64,000 nucleotides of DNA, from positions 36,290,457 through 36,354,456 of the forward strand of contig OX411544.1 in NCBI GenBank assembly GCA_948146395.1, given 5' to 3'. The notes beneath the pieces were generated by a model, which was not told the origin of the DNA, did not search any database, and saw only the letters and a list, made by a program, of their open reading frames with translations. This DNA comes from Fragum whitleyi. Taxonomy: Eukaryota; Mollusca; Bivalvia; Cardiida; Cardiidae. The translations under genes and the position numbers were made by a program. Below, piece by piece: positions 36,476 through 49,344 of this stretch; positions within the stretch are counted from its first letter, which is position 1; every line of letters begins with the position of its first letter.

Positions 36476-37130
36476 ATGACCTACGTCGCGGGAGTGAAAT
36501 AAACCCGTTGAATATTTTTGATATTATGTGTTATTACCCTAGTAGAAAAACTATGCAACTGAGGCAAGAGTGGAAAGCAAACTTTATATTCGTTGTGAAA
36601 ATAACGTCACAATTCATTTGCTGATGTCATTTCACAAACAGCGTTATATATTTCGCGTAATAACTTGAATAGATAAATTCCTGGAGTTTCTACGATTAAA
36701 CGCAAAAACTCGAGTCAAATTATAAATAAAATATCAAGTTTGTGTTCATAAAATACCAAATTTATCTAACTCATCATCCATAAACAGATAAAAACTCAGA
36801 AAAGCCTCGATTTCACCTGTTTATAGATGACTCGTTTAATAATTTCGTTATTCAATAGCCACTCATTCAAAATCCTCTTTCTGCATAATAAAAAAGAGTT
36901 GCACAAAATACACAAAATTGATTGTAGGTTACGGCAAAGAACCCTTTCACAAAAACTTTTATATAAATTTCTGGAATTTCCTGGATTAAACGCAAAATTA
37001 CGCAGATTTTAAATGTAATATCACAGATTGTAAATGTAATATCAAATTTACGTTCATAAAATACCGAATTCATCTAACTAATCTTCTATAAACATAAGAC
37101 AACCTAGAAAAGTCTCGTTACGGCAAAGAA
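36476..37130. mobile_element. MITE of the CCGTTGA family with an internal direct duplication
   Basis: Begins atatgacctacgtcgcggga then gtgaaataaacccgttgaa. This is the inverse of 60515-60550 in copy B. The stretch with gttcataaaatacc and atctaact occurs twice (about 36740-36775 and 37052-37085), with catctaactaatc after the second. The right tip (aaacagataaaaac and cctgtttatagatgactcg at 36783-36835) matches 60185-60210. Confidence 0.5.
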
Positions 37131-37159
37131 GCCTTTCACAAAAACGTAAGAAAAGTTTG

Positions 37160-37190
<31 letters not shown>

Positions 37191-37783
37191 GGTTACGTTA
37201 ATGAACAAAGAGGCAAGATACTATGTTGTAGTGACAACTATGGCTTTTAAGATAACTCATCCTAACACAAACTTGAAAAGACATTGGCTTGTAGGTCTTT
37301 AGTGAAGTTATTTTAGAGTGCAAAATCAATCGGTCAACTGATTTGAAGTCGGGAAGGACCATATAATGATCTAAACATTAACCCCCTCCTTCGGCTGACA
37401 AACGTCCATTCGAAAATTCATAAGAGCATTCATTATGACATCGCTTGTAAGTCATGAAGCGGACAAAACCTCTCCTTAAATGATTTTTTCTAAGAAATAA
37501 ATTCCTTATTTTTTTAATTGAAAAATTAAAACTATTTGAAACGGTAGAACTCATACATGTATTATTTAAGGTTTTCGGAAGGCAATTCATTTTACAGTAG
37601 AATATGATCTTAGATTCTTTTGATCAAAATATCCTTTAAGATTTGAAATTATTTCTTTGGGTTGCTACCGTTTATATAAATTGCCCTTTTAATCATAAAT
37701 TCAAAGCATTTACTTGAAATATTTACCATTTACACTGGTTTGTTTGAGATAAAACAGTACAGAACAGACGTATATTATCCATG

Positions 37784-38122
37784 ATTAATGCCCTGGCAGG
37801 GCGGAGCCTAAGTAACGGGTCGTTGCACTTAAGGTTAAGGGAAATCAGCTTTTATCTAAAATGACTCGAGACCTTAAATCGTAGATTGGTAACCAAATCC
37901 TCGTAGCTTCAGCTTATTCAAGCTGAAGTAACGAGGCATTGGTAACCAAACGATGAAATGTGTTCGCTCTCTCAAAGCACGCGAATCCTTTTGGTTTGAG
38001 GATACAGTTATTTGCACGCGTTAACGATGATTACCGACTAAAATTTGAAAGAACCCAAATCATTAAAAACTAAACTCGCCAATTTACATCACGGTTAAGC
38101 CCCACCTTGCCAGTTCATTAAT
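37784..38122 (+). mobile_element. GC-tip hairpin MITE, first of a trio
   Basis: Tips cctggcagggcggagcc and gttaagccccaccttgcc. The central hairpin cctcgtagcttcagctt pairs with aagctgaagtaacgagg across attc. Same orientation as 3738-4087. Confidence 0.7.
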
Positions 38123-38196
38123 TACGATGAATAAAAAGTATTTTGTCAATACAAAACATCAATGCAAATATATTCAAGATACATTACGTGTTATTC

Positions 38197-38533
38197 TTAA
38201 TTAACTGGCAGGGCGGGGCTTAGCCGTGACGTAAATTTAAATTTTAAATATTTTTGGGTAATTGAAAAGTAAGTCGGCAATAATCGTGAACGGGTGCAAA
38301 TTACTGTATCCTAAAACCAAAAGGATCCACGTGCTTAGAGAAAGTGAACACATTTCATCATTGGGTTAAGAAATCCCCGTAACTGGTTTGGTTGCCAACC
38401 TACGCTTTACGATCCCAAGTTAATTATGTCGACTATCTTTAGAAGTAAATATTAAAAGTAAATAATAATGAATAAAAAACGATTTACCTTAACCTTAATC
38501 GACCCGCTTCTTAGGCCCCGCCCTTCCAGGGGA
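38197..38533 (-). mobile_element. GC-tip hairpin MITE, second of the trio (inverted)
   Basis: Starts actggcagggcggggcttag, then ccgtgacgtaa, and ends ggccccgcccttccagg, so it is inverted relative to its neighbour at 37784. The central hairpin is largely lost: only gaaatccccgtaact remains. Confidence 0.65.
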
Positions 38534-38585
38534 AAATCGTGGATATTATAGTGTTTGTTTTGTAAAACCTGGTTATTCTGCGTTA

Positions 38586-38925
38586 GTAATGAACTGGCAG
38601 GGCGTGGCTAAGCCGTGACGTAATTTGGCCAGTTTTCTTTTCAATAGTTTGGGTTCTTTCTTAAACAAGTCCGCAATTATAGTGAAAGCGTGTAAATAAC
38701 TGTATCTTGAAACGAAAGTGAAACGCCTTTCTCCGTTTGGTTACCAAATCCCCGCAATTTCTGCTTGTACAAGCTGAAGTTACGAAGGTTTGGTTGCCAA
38801 CCGATTTATAGAATGCGCCTACCTATGATCTGAGTAATTATAAATAAAAGCTGATTTAGCTTTACCTTAAATGCAATGAACCGATACTTAGGCTCCGCCC
38901 TGCCAGGGCATTAATCTTGGATTAT
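38586..38925 (-). mobile_element. GC-tip hairpin MITE, third of the trio (inverted)
   Basis: Starts aactggcagggcgtggctaa and ends ggctccgccctgccagggca. The centre has tgtacaagctgaagttacga. It is separated from the second copy by about 50 bases. Confidence 0.65.
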
Positions 38926-39216
38926 ACTGTCCATGTATATTTGTGCTCACGTCGAATATTCAACAGTAACATTAAATGTATTTTCCTCAACATTACATTA
39001 GTTGTCATTGCATATATTCATTCATTGCTATTATTATAGATTCTCTTTGATAGTGTTAAGCAAAATGTGGGTTTTATATTTATTTAAGCTCTCATAAGTC
39101 CTCTTTTTGCACATTTTGCATGTTACTCCTCTCACATCAAACTTTATTCATTGAACATAAGCGAGAAAATAAAACAATCAAATTTTAAATCAGCTAAATA
39201 CTCAACATATTTAACG

Positions 39217-39910
39217 GTTTAAAGGGAGGTAAGTTGCAGTGGATATGAGGGATACCCGTGTGGAGATATATGGTTAATAATTGCATATATAGACAAAGTC
39301 GACCCTTGTAGAGGTAAAGTAGTTCAAATATTATACCTATTACGAGTTACTGTGAGTACTATTCTCAGCTACACTTGCATTATGCACCCATAATCTTTGA
39401 CCCGAAATCATTTTATTGATTTGGCTAATCCAGGATTAAAACATTAATTCTTGAAACAAATTCAACCCATTTGGAAATGCAAATTGAAGCTATTTAATAT
39501 GGCTCGAGCACGGAGGGACCTTATAAAACTAACACACACACAGACACACGCAGACACACACACACATTTAGGGTTGGGGATCCTTTTCTCTGAATGGATC
39601 ACGTCTGTCTTTGCGCTCGGTTTGTTACATTTGGTGGTAAAGGTGGGATATTGAGAATGCTAGACTCAAGTTTTCTTACCCACGGGTCTCCCAGGCCAAG
39701 ACTCATGACGAGTCTTCTCGGAGAGGAGAGTAGTGTAACGATTTAAAGGGGGAGGGGGGGGGGTTAAATTGCAGTGGATATCCAATTGAGAGATACCTGG
39801 TGATATATGGTTAATAATTACACCTTTAAACATAGTCGACCCATATAGAGTTGAGGACCCATTCCTCTGAATGGAGCATGTCTGTCTATCTGCTCGGTTC
39901 GTTTCACATA
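39217..39910 (+). repeat. Two copies of a ~530-bp direct repeat
   Basis: taaagggaggtaagttgcag (39223) then ggatat and gatatatggttaataattgc recurs at about 39745 as a G-rich variant with ttaaattgcagtggatat and gatatatggttaataattac. tctgaatggatcacgtctgt (39590) recurs at 39871 as tctgaatggagcatgtctgt. Between them are an imperfect (AC)n run (39533-39566) and a G-rich tract at 39747-39764. Confidence 0.65.
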
Positions 39911-39914
39911 GTTT

Positions 39915-42780
39915 AATTACTTTTCTGCATGTTAAGTAAAAGTTAAACGCTAATTATTGAAAATTAAAAGATTTAAACAACTGAAAAAAGGGAACGTAGC
40001 GACCGAGTGAGGCTGTTTTAATCGTTAAATTTCATTTATTAGCATTTAATTGACTTAGTCTTTTAGGTAATCGATTATCGTGTTTTATTATTCTCCATTG
40101 ACTTTAAAGTTAGAAATTACACATATGAAAAGCGTTCCCACTTATTTGTTTTCTAAACGTATTTCATTCAATACCTCGACCTTGCTTCAAAAGATTTAAG
40201 CTTTTAGCGTTTTTCGAAAATCCTATTTTTTCTACTTAAATAAAATTGGCAGACGTAGGGATATGTTAGCCCCTTAATTTGCATGCCTTATTTCAATTCG
40301 TTACAATAGTGTTGCGGTGACACATAGAAATAAGTGCAGTTTTTCTATGCCCAGTTGGTTGACTACATAATTGAATGATTTATATCATTGGTTTCCATCA
40401 ATTTTCGTGCCTTTTAATTGGCTGAAAAATCGGTTTAATTCCCCAATGACAACAAGTTTAAGTAGGTAGCTAATTTTAAGATTGCGTGCAAATAAATCCC
40501 GTAATAAACATGTTTAATTCAGGAGAAATACTTCCATTTTGCTTCTTGATATTAAATTATAAGATATGAAGAGAGTTTTTTTAATACGCATACAGTGTAA
40601 TTATGTTTTTAGATTCAATGAAATAAAAAAAAATAAAATAAAACAAATGCCTTTATCTATTCATTGTACCCAATTCCTTTCTTATTTAATTTACTATGTG
40701 TAAAGTCAAGTAACACCAAGGATTGTCCTTTATCCGGAAATTTAATTTAAAACAGCTTAAATGCAAATTTTATATGATAGATATTTATTGAAATGAATAT
40801 CAAAAGTAAGTTTTCAGCTTTAAATTAGCTCAAAAGTTAACAGAATGAATTAATAATTGCGAAACATTGCACATTTTAATATTTTTTCTGATCTTTCGCG
40901 TCTCGGTCAAACTTGTACACATATGCGATACTCTGCACGTGTTGCAAACATTGGTATAGATTTACAAGTTTTAGTGAGATTTAAGATCAAGTTTTTAAAG
41001 AAGAAGTCGGATTAAACAATCCCTAACCTTTGAGTCAAATAGTAGCCTGTCACTGATTCAGGTGTTGATTTTTTATTAGTTTTATCAGGTTTTAGGCATT
41101 AAGGCTTGAAACCTTTTACAGGGACAGCACAAAATCCATAGCGTTACTAAATTCCTTTGTGGAAATTCTTTCTATTTCCTTTCCGGTTGAAATTTTGACA
41201 GCAGCAAGTCGGTAATATTCATCCAGCTGATAAAAAAGGCATCCGACCTCGTAAAGTAAAATTGTTTCTTTGTACATGGCACTGAATAATTATTGAGTGC
41301 TTCTGTCTTCCGATTTTTGTCTGCATCGGGAATATCATGGAATGAAATGATGACTGTAGAACATTCGAAATTACTAACGTTTATTTTGTTTTAGATTTAA
41401 CCCGTGTATTAGATATCTGTCGTTTTTACTATTCCTTAAATAATTTTCAATTACTTATTGATTCGTTCAGTTCAAATTAGATAATGTCGTTAGGTTGCTC
41501 AATTCGAACCATATGGGTTTTGTGTTTTGACGCAAGCAGTAGACAGATATGTTCACGTCGTGTGTGTATGAATAAAACGCATATAAAGGTTACGTTCATG
41601 TAGGCAATGTGTAATCTTCAGATAATTTTTGCGTGTTCAAGAACACACATGGACGAAGGTTTTTAAAAGGTAAAAATGTTTAAACTGGAATCGGTTTTCG
41701 TTCTGTGTCTTGTCACGTGACATGTACAAACTTAATTTAGGCATAAAAAATAAACAGATGCAACATTAAGAATAACTTCAATAACCATTTTAATTTGGTT
41801 TACTTGTATTAGTTTTGGAATAAAAATTTCAATAGGAACTGCTTGGTCGTTCACTCGTAATTGCCTACTTTAGCCTAAAAGCAAAAGAGATGCAAAAAGA
41901 CATGATGTTTACAGTTCACATTAATGTTAGTATGAATTCACTTATATTCATATGATTTGCGCCAGCTCAATGGGCTATGTTGCGCTGATGGTATTAGCGT
42001 GTATCAAGCTTTCAATTTAAACATTAATTCTTTTAAGATGCTATAATTTTATTTATGAATTAAAAAATATATATTTTGGCATAACGTGAAGATAGTTGCA
42101 ACATTTGGTCATTTGTTTATGTTATGATATGTTTCATTGCTATGCTTTTAAGCGCAGTGAATATTAACAGGGCATAAAGTTGAAAAAATAAAACAATAAA
42201 TAAATAAATGAATAATTTAAGATATAAATAAATAAATAAATAAATAAATAGCATTTTATGATTACTAGCTTAGTTTGCAGAGGTGATATTTCTTGGTGCA
42301 TTTTGCAGCTTTTTTGAATGGTTCTTATAAAAATATTCTTGTAAATGATGGGATGTCTCTGTATAGCCCGAAGTTCGCTGCCTTCAGTAAATGATTTTCA
42401 TCCCGGCGTTTTGTTTTTTTTTTATTTCTTCTTTAGTGGGTTAAATTTGCTGAATTTTTGTCATTTGCCAAGTTGCAACGACAAAAAAATCTGAATTTTG
42501 TTGTTACTGTTCAAAGAGCGTTGCATTCAAATTTTTGCCATTAAATTTCATGGTGAACTAAGTTAACAATTCTTGGATGTTTACATAGCAGGTTTATATC
42601 CAAAATGGGATGTTGATTTGTTGTTTGTTATTCTTCTTCTTCTTCTATAATGATGGCAAACATGCTTTTCAGACATTATGGCCATGAGTGGGGTATTAGA
42701 AAAGTGTAAATGACAAGCATCTCAACCTACTCTTGAATACTAATTTGGATTGTTTAAAATTTGTTTGTAATTGTATTGGT
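39915..42780. other. No gene recognised
   Basis: AT-rich intergenic sequence. It contains an AATA/TAAA microsatellite at 42196-42250 and a short (TTC)n at about 42631-42647. I see no coding or RNA feature. Confidence 0.5.
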
Positions 42781-42804
42781 TGGAGAATTCTGCCTTGAGT
42801 CTAG

Positions 42805-44870
42805 TTGTGTTGATATTTGTGTGTTTGGTTTAAATTGTAAATTATGTCATGTGCCTTGTTAAGTCCAAAAGATGTGCCTTGTGTCGTCACTGTGGGCCCA
42901 AGAGAGTGAATTGAAGTCTCGGTGCCAGTTATTTGTTGATTGTTAGCTATGTTATCAATTGGTGGATGTATACAAATTGGTTTTGTATACATGAAAGTGT
43001 GAATTTGTGGTCTACTGTACGCCCATTTAGAGAGAATTGAAATATCGGTACCAGTTATTTGATGATTGTTATCAATTGGTGTATGTATTCAAATTGGTTT
43101 TGTGTACGCTGAAGTTTGAATTTGTTGTTTTTACCTTTGTTACTGTATACATTTTGTTTTTGTATACAAAATAAGTTTGTATTTGTGTTCGTTTGAAAAC
43201 GCGTTTGTGTTTACATTTGTTTGTTCGGTTTGAATTGTGAATAAGTCATGTGCCCTGTAAAGTCCAAATGATGTACCTTGTGTTGTCACTGTGCGCCCAT
43301 GAGAGTATATTGAAGTCTCGGTGCCAGTAATTTGTTGATTGTAAGCTATTTTATCAATTGGTGGATGTATACAAATTGGTTGTGTATACATGAAAGTGTG
43401 AATTTGTGGTCTACTGTGCGCCCATTTAGAGAGAATTGAAATCTCGGTGCCAGTTATTTGTTGATTGTTATCAATTGGTGTATTTATACAAATTGGTTTT
43501 GTATACGTTGAAGTTTGAATTTGTTGTTTATACCTTTGTTACTGTATACATATTGTTTTTGTATACAAAATAAGTGTGTATTTATGTTCGTTTAAAAACG
43601 TGTTTGTGTTTAAATTTTGTGTATTCGGTTTAAATTGTGATTTATGTCATGTTCCCTGTAAAGTCCAAATGATGTACCTTGTGTTGTCACTGTGCGCCCA
43701 TGAGAGTGAATTTGAGTCTCGGTGCCAGTTATTTGTTGATTGTTAGCTATGTTATCAATTGGAGGATGTATACAAATTGTTTTGTATACATGAAAGTGTG
43801 AATTTGTGGTCTACTGTGCGCCCATTTAGAGAGAATTGAAAACTCGGTGACAGTTATTTGTTGATTGTTATCAATTGGTGTATGTATACAAATTGGTTTT
43901 GTATATGTTGAAGTTTGAATTTGTTGTTTATACCTTTGTTACTGTATACATATTGTTTTTGTGTACAAAAATAAGTTTGTATTTATGTTCGTTAAAAACG
44001 TGTTTGTGTTTAAATTTTGTGTGTTTGGTTTAAATTGTGATTTATGTCATGTTCCCTGTAAAGTCCAAATGATGTACCTTTTGTTGTCACTGTGCGCCCA
44101 TGAGAGTGAATTTGAGTCTCGGTGCCAGTTATTTGTTGATTGTTAGCTATGTTATCAATTGGTGGATGTATACAAATTGGTTTTGTATACATGAAAGTGT
44201 GAATTTATGGTCTACTGTGCGCCCATTTAAAGAGAATTGAAATCTCGGTGCCAGTTATTTGTTGATTGTAAGCTATTTTATCAATTGGTGGATGTAAACA
44301 AATTGGTTTTGTATACATCGAAGTTTGAATTTGTTGTTTATACCTTTGTTACTGTATACATTTTGTTTTTGTATACAAAATAAGTTTATATTTGTGTTCG
44401 TTTAAAACGTGTTTGTGTTGATATTTGTGTGTTTGGTATAAATCTTGAATTATGTCATGTGCCTTGCAAGTCCAAAAGATGCATTGTGTTGTCTTTGTGC
44501 GCCCATGAGAGTGAATTGAAGTCTCGGTGCCAGTCATTTGTTGATTGTTAGCTATGTTATCAATTGGAGGATGTATACAAATTGGTTTTGTATTCATAAA
44601 AATGTTAATGGTGGTCTAATGAAGGCCCATTAAGAGAGAATTGAAATCTTGGTGCCAGTTATTTGTTGATTGTAATCAATTGGTGTATTTATACAAATTG
44701 GTTTTGTATACGTTGAAGTTTGAATTTGTTGTTTATACCTTTGTTACTGTATACATATTGTTTTTGTATTCAAAATAAGTTTGTATTTGTGATTGTTTAA
44801 AATGTGTTTGTGATTATATTTATGGGTTGGTTCAAATGGAGATTTGTTTCATGTACCCTGTGTGTGGATG
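42805..44870. repeat. ~400-bp higher-order tandem array, five units
   Basis: The block catgtgccttg or catgttccctg recurs at about 42848, 43248, 43648, 44048, 44456 and (degenerate) 44848, giving a period near 400. Each unit contains two related ~130-bp halves, both with tcggtgccagttatttgttg, then a tatcaattggtg block and atacaaattggttttgtata. More decayed material of the same kind continues to about 45290. The plus strand is GT-rich. A minus-strand reading frame starting MYTKPICIHPPIDNIANNQQ (or close variants) stays open for 60-83 codons in four of the units. Confidence 0.85.
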
Positions 44871-45989
44871 TTTACAGTTTTGGTTTGTTTATATACAGTG
44901 TCAATTCGTTGTTTTTACCCTTGTTCCTGTATAAATATTGGGTTTGCATTTGCGTGTGTTCGACTTAGTTTCTAGAATAAAGCATTTCTTTGTTGCATCG
45001 TCCACTGGGTTGTATATTGTATTATTACGGTGTACCCACAAGAGTTGCATCAAATTACCGTTGCCAGTTATTTGTTTAATGTATATTATGTTATCAATCG
45101 GTGGTGGTATACATATTTGGTTTGTATACAAGTTGTCTGAATCTGTGATATTTTACCATCTATTCATACTGTAGACATTTTGGTTATGTTTACAAAATAC
45201 GATTTCTTGTGTTTGCCATTTGATGCTGCCTTTAACAGATTGGTTTTGTGTACAAAATTATGGGTTGTTTGTATTTGTTTTGTTTGGTTTTAATTTTTGA
45301 ATCTGTCATTGACGCTGATACTAGATCAGAAAACGTGTCTTTCATTGTCACTGAGGCCAAGAGAATTGCATGGAGATATCTTTGTAAAACACATATGTAC
45401 TTGCTGTTTGCAAATTTGTTTTTAAATAGAAGTGTTTCTAATATGGTTTGGCTTTAATTTACACCATTATTTGTTAGTTGGTGCTGCTGTACACAGTCGG
45501 ACCATTGTATTCGGATTTGAGTGAATAGGCATGAACTATTTGCGAGCCTTTCTTTCATCAATATTTCATAATTATATTGTAATTTAATCCACAATGGTGT
45601 CTTGTCGTTCTTCAGCATCATGAAAATATAATCAGTTTTGAATGGATGGAACAGGCATGTACAGGTAATTGTGATGAATCGTATCAGTAAATTGATTTAC
45701 TGTAGTGTATAATTTTAAATTGTAATATTGATTTTGTTTGCTATCGGTCTCCCAGAAATAGTTTGCAACTCAGTGACCATGTTGCTGCAATTGCTTCAAA
45801 GCAGCTCTTGTTAGAAATGGCTATGCTGTTTTGTGAATTGATTCTATCTCATATAAGTTTTCGAGCTATTTAACAAGGTACACGAGAGTCTTGTCAACCT
45901 GTCGACATTTTCCTATTGCAGCTTCGAATGTTGCGGTTCACTTACTCTTATTTGTTCTAAAAATAATTTCAGATTATTTGTATTTGTAT

Positions 45990-48460
45990 TTTAGAAGGAA
46001 ATATGCCAGAGCCAAAAAGGAAGTCTAACATGCTCCATTAATCTGGTGATTTCTGTCACAGTAGGTGAAACTACTACTTATTATGTCATTATTCAGTTTG
46101 CAGGGCCAACGGTCATTCATGAATCAAGCTGGTCCTTTGCCAGGGTCCTACCAATGGGTAGATAATCGTAAACCTATGTGAAATAGCAGTCGGAGGCTAG
46201 GAAAGGGTGTAATGGTAGTACAGGTGAAAGAAATACCAGGAATCCATTGTTAGGTGCTCCGGCCGCCGCGATATAACTGAAATAATGTTGAAAGCGGCGT
46301 AAAACCCCATTCAATCAATCAATCATTTGCCAGGGTCCTATTGTGCTGAGCCCTCAAATGAGATGTACCCTGATTCTTATAAGTGAATTTCTGACCAAAT
46401 ACCACCGTCTGTAAAGCAAAAAATTTGGAATGAAGACTCCATTAATATTGCAATTTTATTAAAGCCATAAGATAATCGAGACCAGTCTTTTGCCATTTAT
46501 AAACATTGTAAAGTTTGATTTCCAGTCAAAAGCAATAAGATCAGTAATATTGAAACTGAGTCAGATGCTATTATCATCTTCTTTGACTTTTATTGCACAG
46601 TCAAGGTAGACCAATATCAAGAATTATTTTTTTTAAAGCTTGCCTATCATCAGGATTGGTGCCAAACAATAGGCTAGTAATAATGGAAAAGTCCGGATAA
46701 AAAGAGTCACCGTAGCATATCTTTGGCCATTGTATATCAGGAGTTATGGCTCTTGCATATGTGCAAACCTAGAACCACAGGTAAAAATTTGCTATTGGGT
46801 AAAAACGCTTTTACTTTAACTATAGATAATATCGAAATTTGTTTGCAACTATTCAAGCAAGTGCATCAAATGTCTCGGAGAGCATCCTACGGCAAAATGT
46901 GTCAATAACCTTAGGTTTCCAGTTATCCGAGTTCGAAAAGCTGAGATCTTTCTTTCCGAAATCATGATTTGAAATTGAAAGCTCATTTTCCAATTTATGG
47001 CGAAGAATTAAATGATTTTCAGAATGTTTTTAGGTTTTAAAAACTAATCTGACCCAGAATTTTCAAGAAATCAGAAAATCTTGATTCTCATAAACGAATT
47101 CCAGGTGCTGCCTTGAATAGAATTATGAAAGAAATAACATTACGTAGAATTGCAGGCCCTTTCGACATTTGCCCGATGTATAACTTATCGGTATCGCCAA
47201 TTGGTCTAGTTCCAAATCGGGATGGTTCTTGTAGATTAATATAAAACTTATCGTACTTGAGGGTTCTACCATTAACGATTTTATTGATGACCATTACTAT
47301 TCAGTCAATAATACCTCTTTAGACGTTGTAATAGATTCAATTTTACTGAAAAGGATGAATCGTAAAATGGGCAAGATGGACATTAAGAGTTCAATTTCGA
47401 CTACTACCTATCATCCCCGATGGCTTTTGCTTATTGGGGTTTTATTTACAGGGTATGTATCTTTGTAGATAAATCGCTTTCTAAGGGATGTACCAAATCC
47501 TGTTCTTTATGGGAAAAATTTAAGTCTAGATTTGAAGATTTACGTGCTCTTTTAGGAGTCTCTTTGGCCAAAGACAAAACTGTCCGGTGTTGGTTTTTTG
47601 TTTTGTTGGTCTGGAGTTGAACTCAATTAATTTAGAATACAAATTCCATCTTACAAAATTAGAGAAAATATAGTCAGTATTTTTACCATTTTTGGACAAA
47701 AATAAGGTAACTTTGCAGGTATTATAATTAATAGCAGGTCTGCTTAATTATTGTACTGGAGCTATTCCCGTTGCTAGAATTTTTTAACAGACGATTTTAT
47801 GAATCAATGCAGATGGTGAAAACATTTTCATTATGTTTGATTGACAGCTCCAATTAAAGCCGACATGCTGTCTTTAAATTTTGCTAGCCTTTGGCGCCCT
47901 AAGGTTAAATAATAATAATAAAAAGCTCCATATTGATAACCAATCCTTTTTAAGCTTTATGTATAGAAAGTCATCATGTTCAAAACAAGTTTTGTATCTT
48001 TTAAGGTATCTCATCCTGGTATGCATGCATCACTCTATCCAATTCAAAGCAGGGCACATTCAAGTTTCTCCTGCTGAAGCACCTGATTCTCGTTGTGATG
48101 GAAACTATTCAGGGAGTTATCTCCAATGCAGACAAAGAAGAACAAGAAGTACCGGTCTCACTTCTTCAACTAATCTCCAATCTGAATCTGTCTGTTTTTA
48201 GACAACAATGTTTCACCAAACACTCGGGTAGTATACGCTTGTCAGTTCTCGTAATTTAGGCATGGAAATAAATATGGGGAAGTTTGACCTCCCTCAGTTC
48301 AAAGTTTATCAAATTAATAGCTTACATGTCAATAAATGGTCCTTCTCCACTTACAAAATTAGAATTCTGGATGGTCCTACCAGCAACTTCATCAATTCAA
48401 AAATGTAAACGTTTTTTCAAAGAAGGGTTTTCAATTTGCTATAATAAATGTTATAATGGA
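45990..48460 (+). pseudogene. DIRS-like retroelement relic (gag-like, zinc knuckle, RT, RNase H)
   Basis: Plus-strand translation with many stops and frameshifts gives blocks in the order of DIRS-type elements. MPEPKRKS (46003) could be the start of the first reading frame. Then come PPSVKQKIWNEDSINIAILL (about 46400), AIVYQELWLLHMCKP (46723), and a zinc-knuckle-like CNYSSKCIKCLGEHPTAKCV (about 46845-46905). RT blocks follow: SVSPIGLVPNRDGSCRLI (about 47185-47240), KMGKMDIKSS (47367), and FVDKSLSKGCTKSCSLWEKF (47460-47520) then GVSLAKDKTV. The RNase H block is KKLHIDNQSFLSF and LRYLILVCMHHSIQFKAGHI (about 47920-48062). The segment that should hold the RT catalytic YxDD, between WEKF and AKDKT, is deleted. 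The tyrosine recombinase is not recognisable; perhaps its N-terminus remains around 48405-48450. A SINE and a non-LTR element are nested in it. Confidence 0.7.
46151..46325 (+). mobile_element. 5'-truncated SINE nested in the DIRS-like relic, with perfect TSD
   Basis: The body matches 35151-35424 (gggtagataatcgtaaacct, cggaggctaggaaagggtgt, aaagcggcgtaaaacccc) but lacks the tRNA head, and it ends in (AATC)n. The 15-base duplication TTTGCCAGGGTCCTA is at 46136-46150 and again at 46326-46340. Removing the insert restores continuity of the DIRS-like reading frame (GPLPGSYC). Confidence 0.9.
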
Positions 48461-48464
48461 GACT

Positions 48465-49230
48465 GTGGACAATGCCAAATACCTAAGAGTTACTATATCT
48501 GAAGATCTTTCATAGAACAAGCATATTGACAACATAACATCTAATCCAAATAAAACTTTAGGTTTTCTTCGCAGAAAAACCCAGACCAAAAATAAGATCA
48601 GAGAAACAGCGTGCAAAACTTTGGTTAGACCTCAGGTAGAATACGCATCAACTGTTTTGAGCCCTTACACACCATCCTATATCAACAAAGTAGAAAAAGT
48701 ACAATGTAGAGCAGCAAGATGGGTTCAAAAATATTTTTTCTTATTATGACAGTGACACCTGCATGCAGAAGGAGTTTGGCATGCAAACTCTTGTTAAAGA
48801 CGAGACACCGCCAGAGTCACCATTTTTTCTCTCTTTTTTTTTAATAAAATTGTGAATAGTTTTGTTGCAGTACCCATACCAACTTCTCTTGAAAGACCAG
48901 ATAGGATCACCCGACAAATGCAAACAAAAACTTTTAGACGGATCCACACAAATGCTTCCTACTTTGAATATTCTTTTTTCCCCTACACAGTTATACTATC
49001 GAACAGCCTAACAGAAACAATTATACAACAACCTGATATTGCCGCGTTCAGAAGAGTCTTGATTCTTTTCTGATAGTGAGCCGTCCCTGATTAACCAAAA
49101 TTGTTTTACCAGATCTTTTTATTAACACTCACAATACTTTAAAAATTTGGCACCCTAACCAATGACAGTTTTTATTCCAGCACAGACGCGCACCTGCCAG
49201 TAATACCCGAAAGGGGAGTAAGGCAGTATA
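48465..49230 (+). pseudogene. 5'-truncated non-LTR retrotransposon (end of reverse transcriptase and 3' UTR)
   Basis: The plus strand encodes VDNAKYLRVTISEDLS, a stop, NKHIDNITS, NKTLGFLRRKTQTKNKIRET, KTLVRPQVEYASTV and VEKVQCRAARWVQK. After frameshifts come FEYSFFPYTVILSNSL and AAFRRVLI, ending near 49073. This is the conserved C-terminal region after the catalytic core of Jockey/CR1-type reverse transcriptases (YLGV..S..L.W..HI......A...LGFLRR, Y.....P.LEYAS..W, L..VQRRAARFV, FFPRT...WN.L). The 3' UTR has gcacctgccagtaatacccg and gagtaaggcagtat, and it runs directly into the (GATA)n tract. The endonuclease and catalytic core are missing, as expected for 5' truncation on insertion. Confidence 0.8.
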
Positions 49231-49234
49231 GATT

Positions 49235-49340
<106 letters not shown>

Positions 49341-49344
49341 ATAC

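Noticed and set aside
42805..44870. CRISPR-like array
   Set aside because: The period is ~400 bp with no short repeat/unique spacer structure and the genome is eukaryotic. It is an ordinary satellite.
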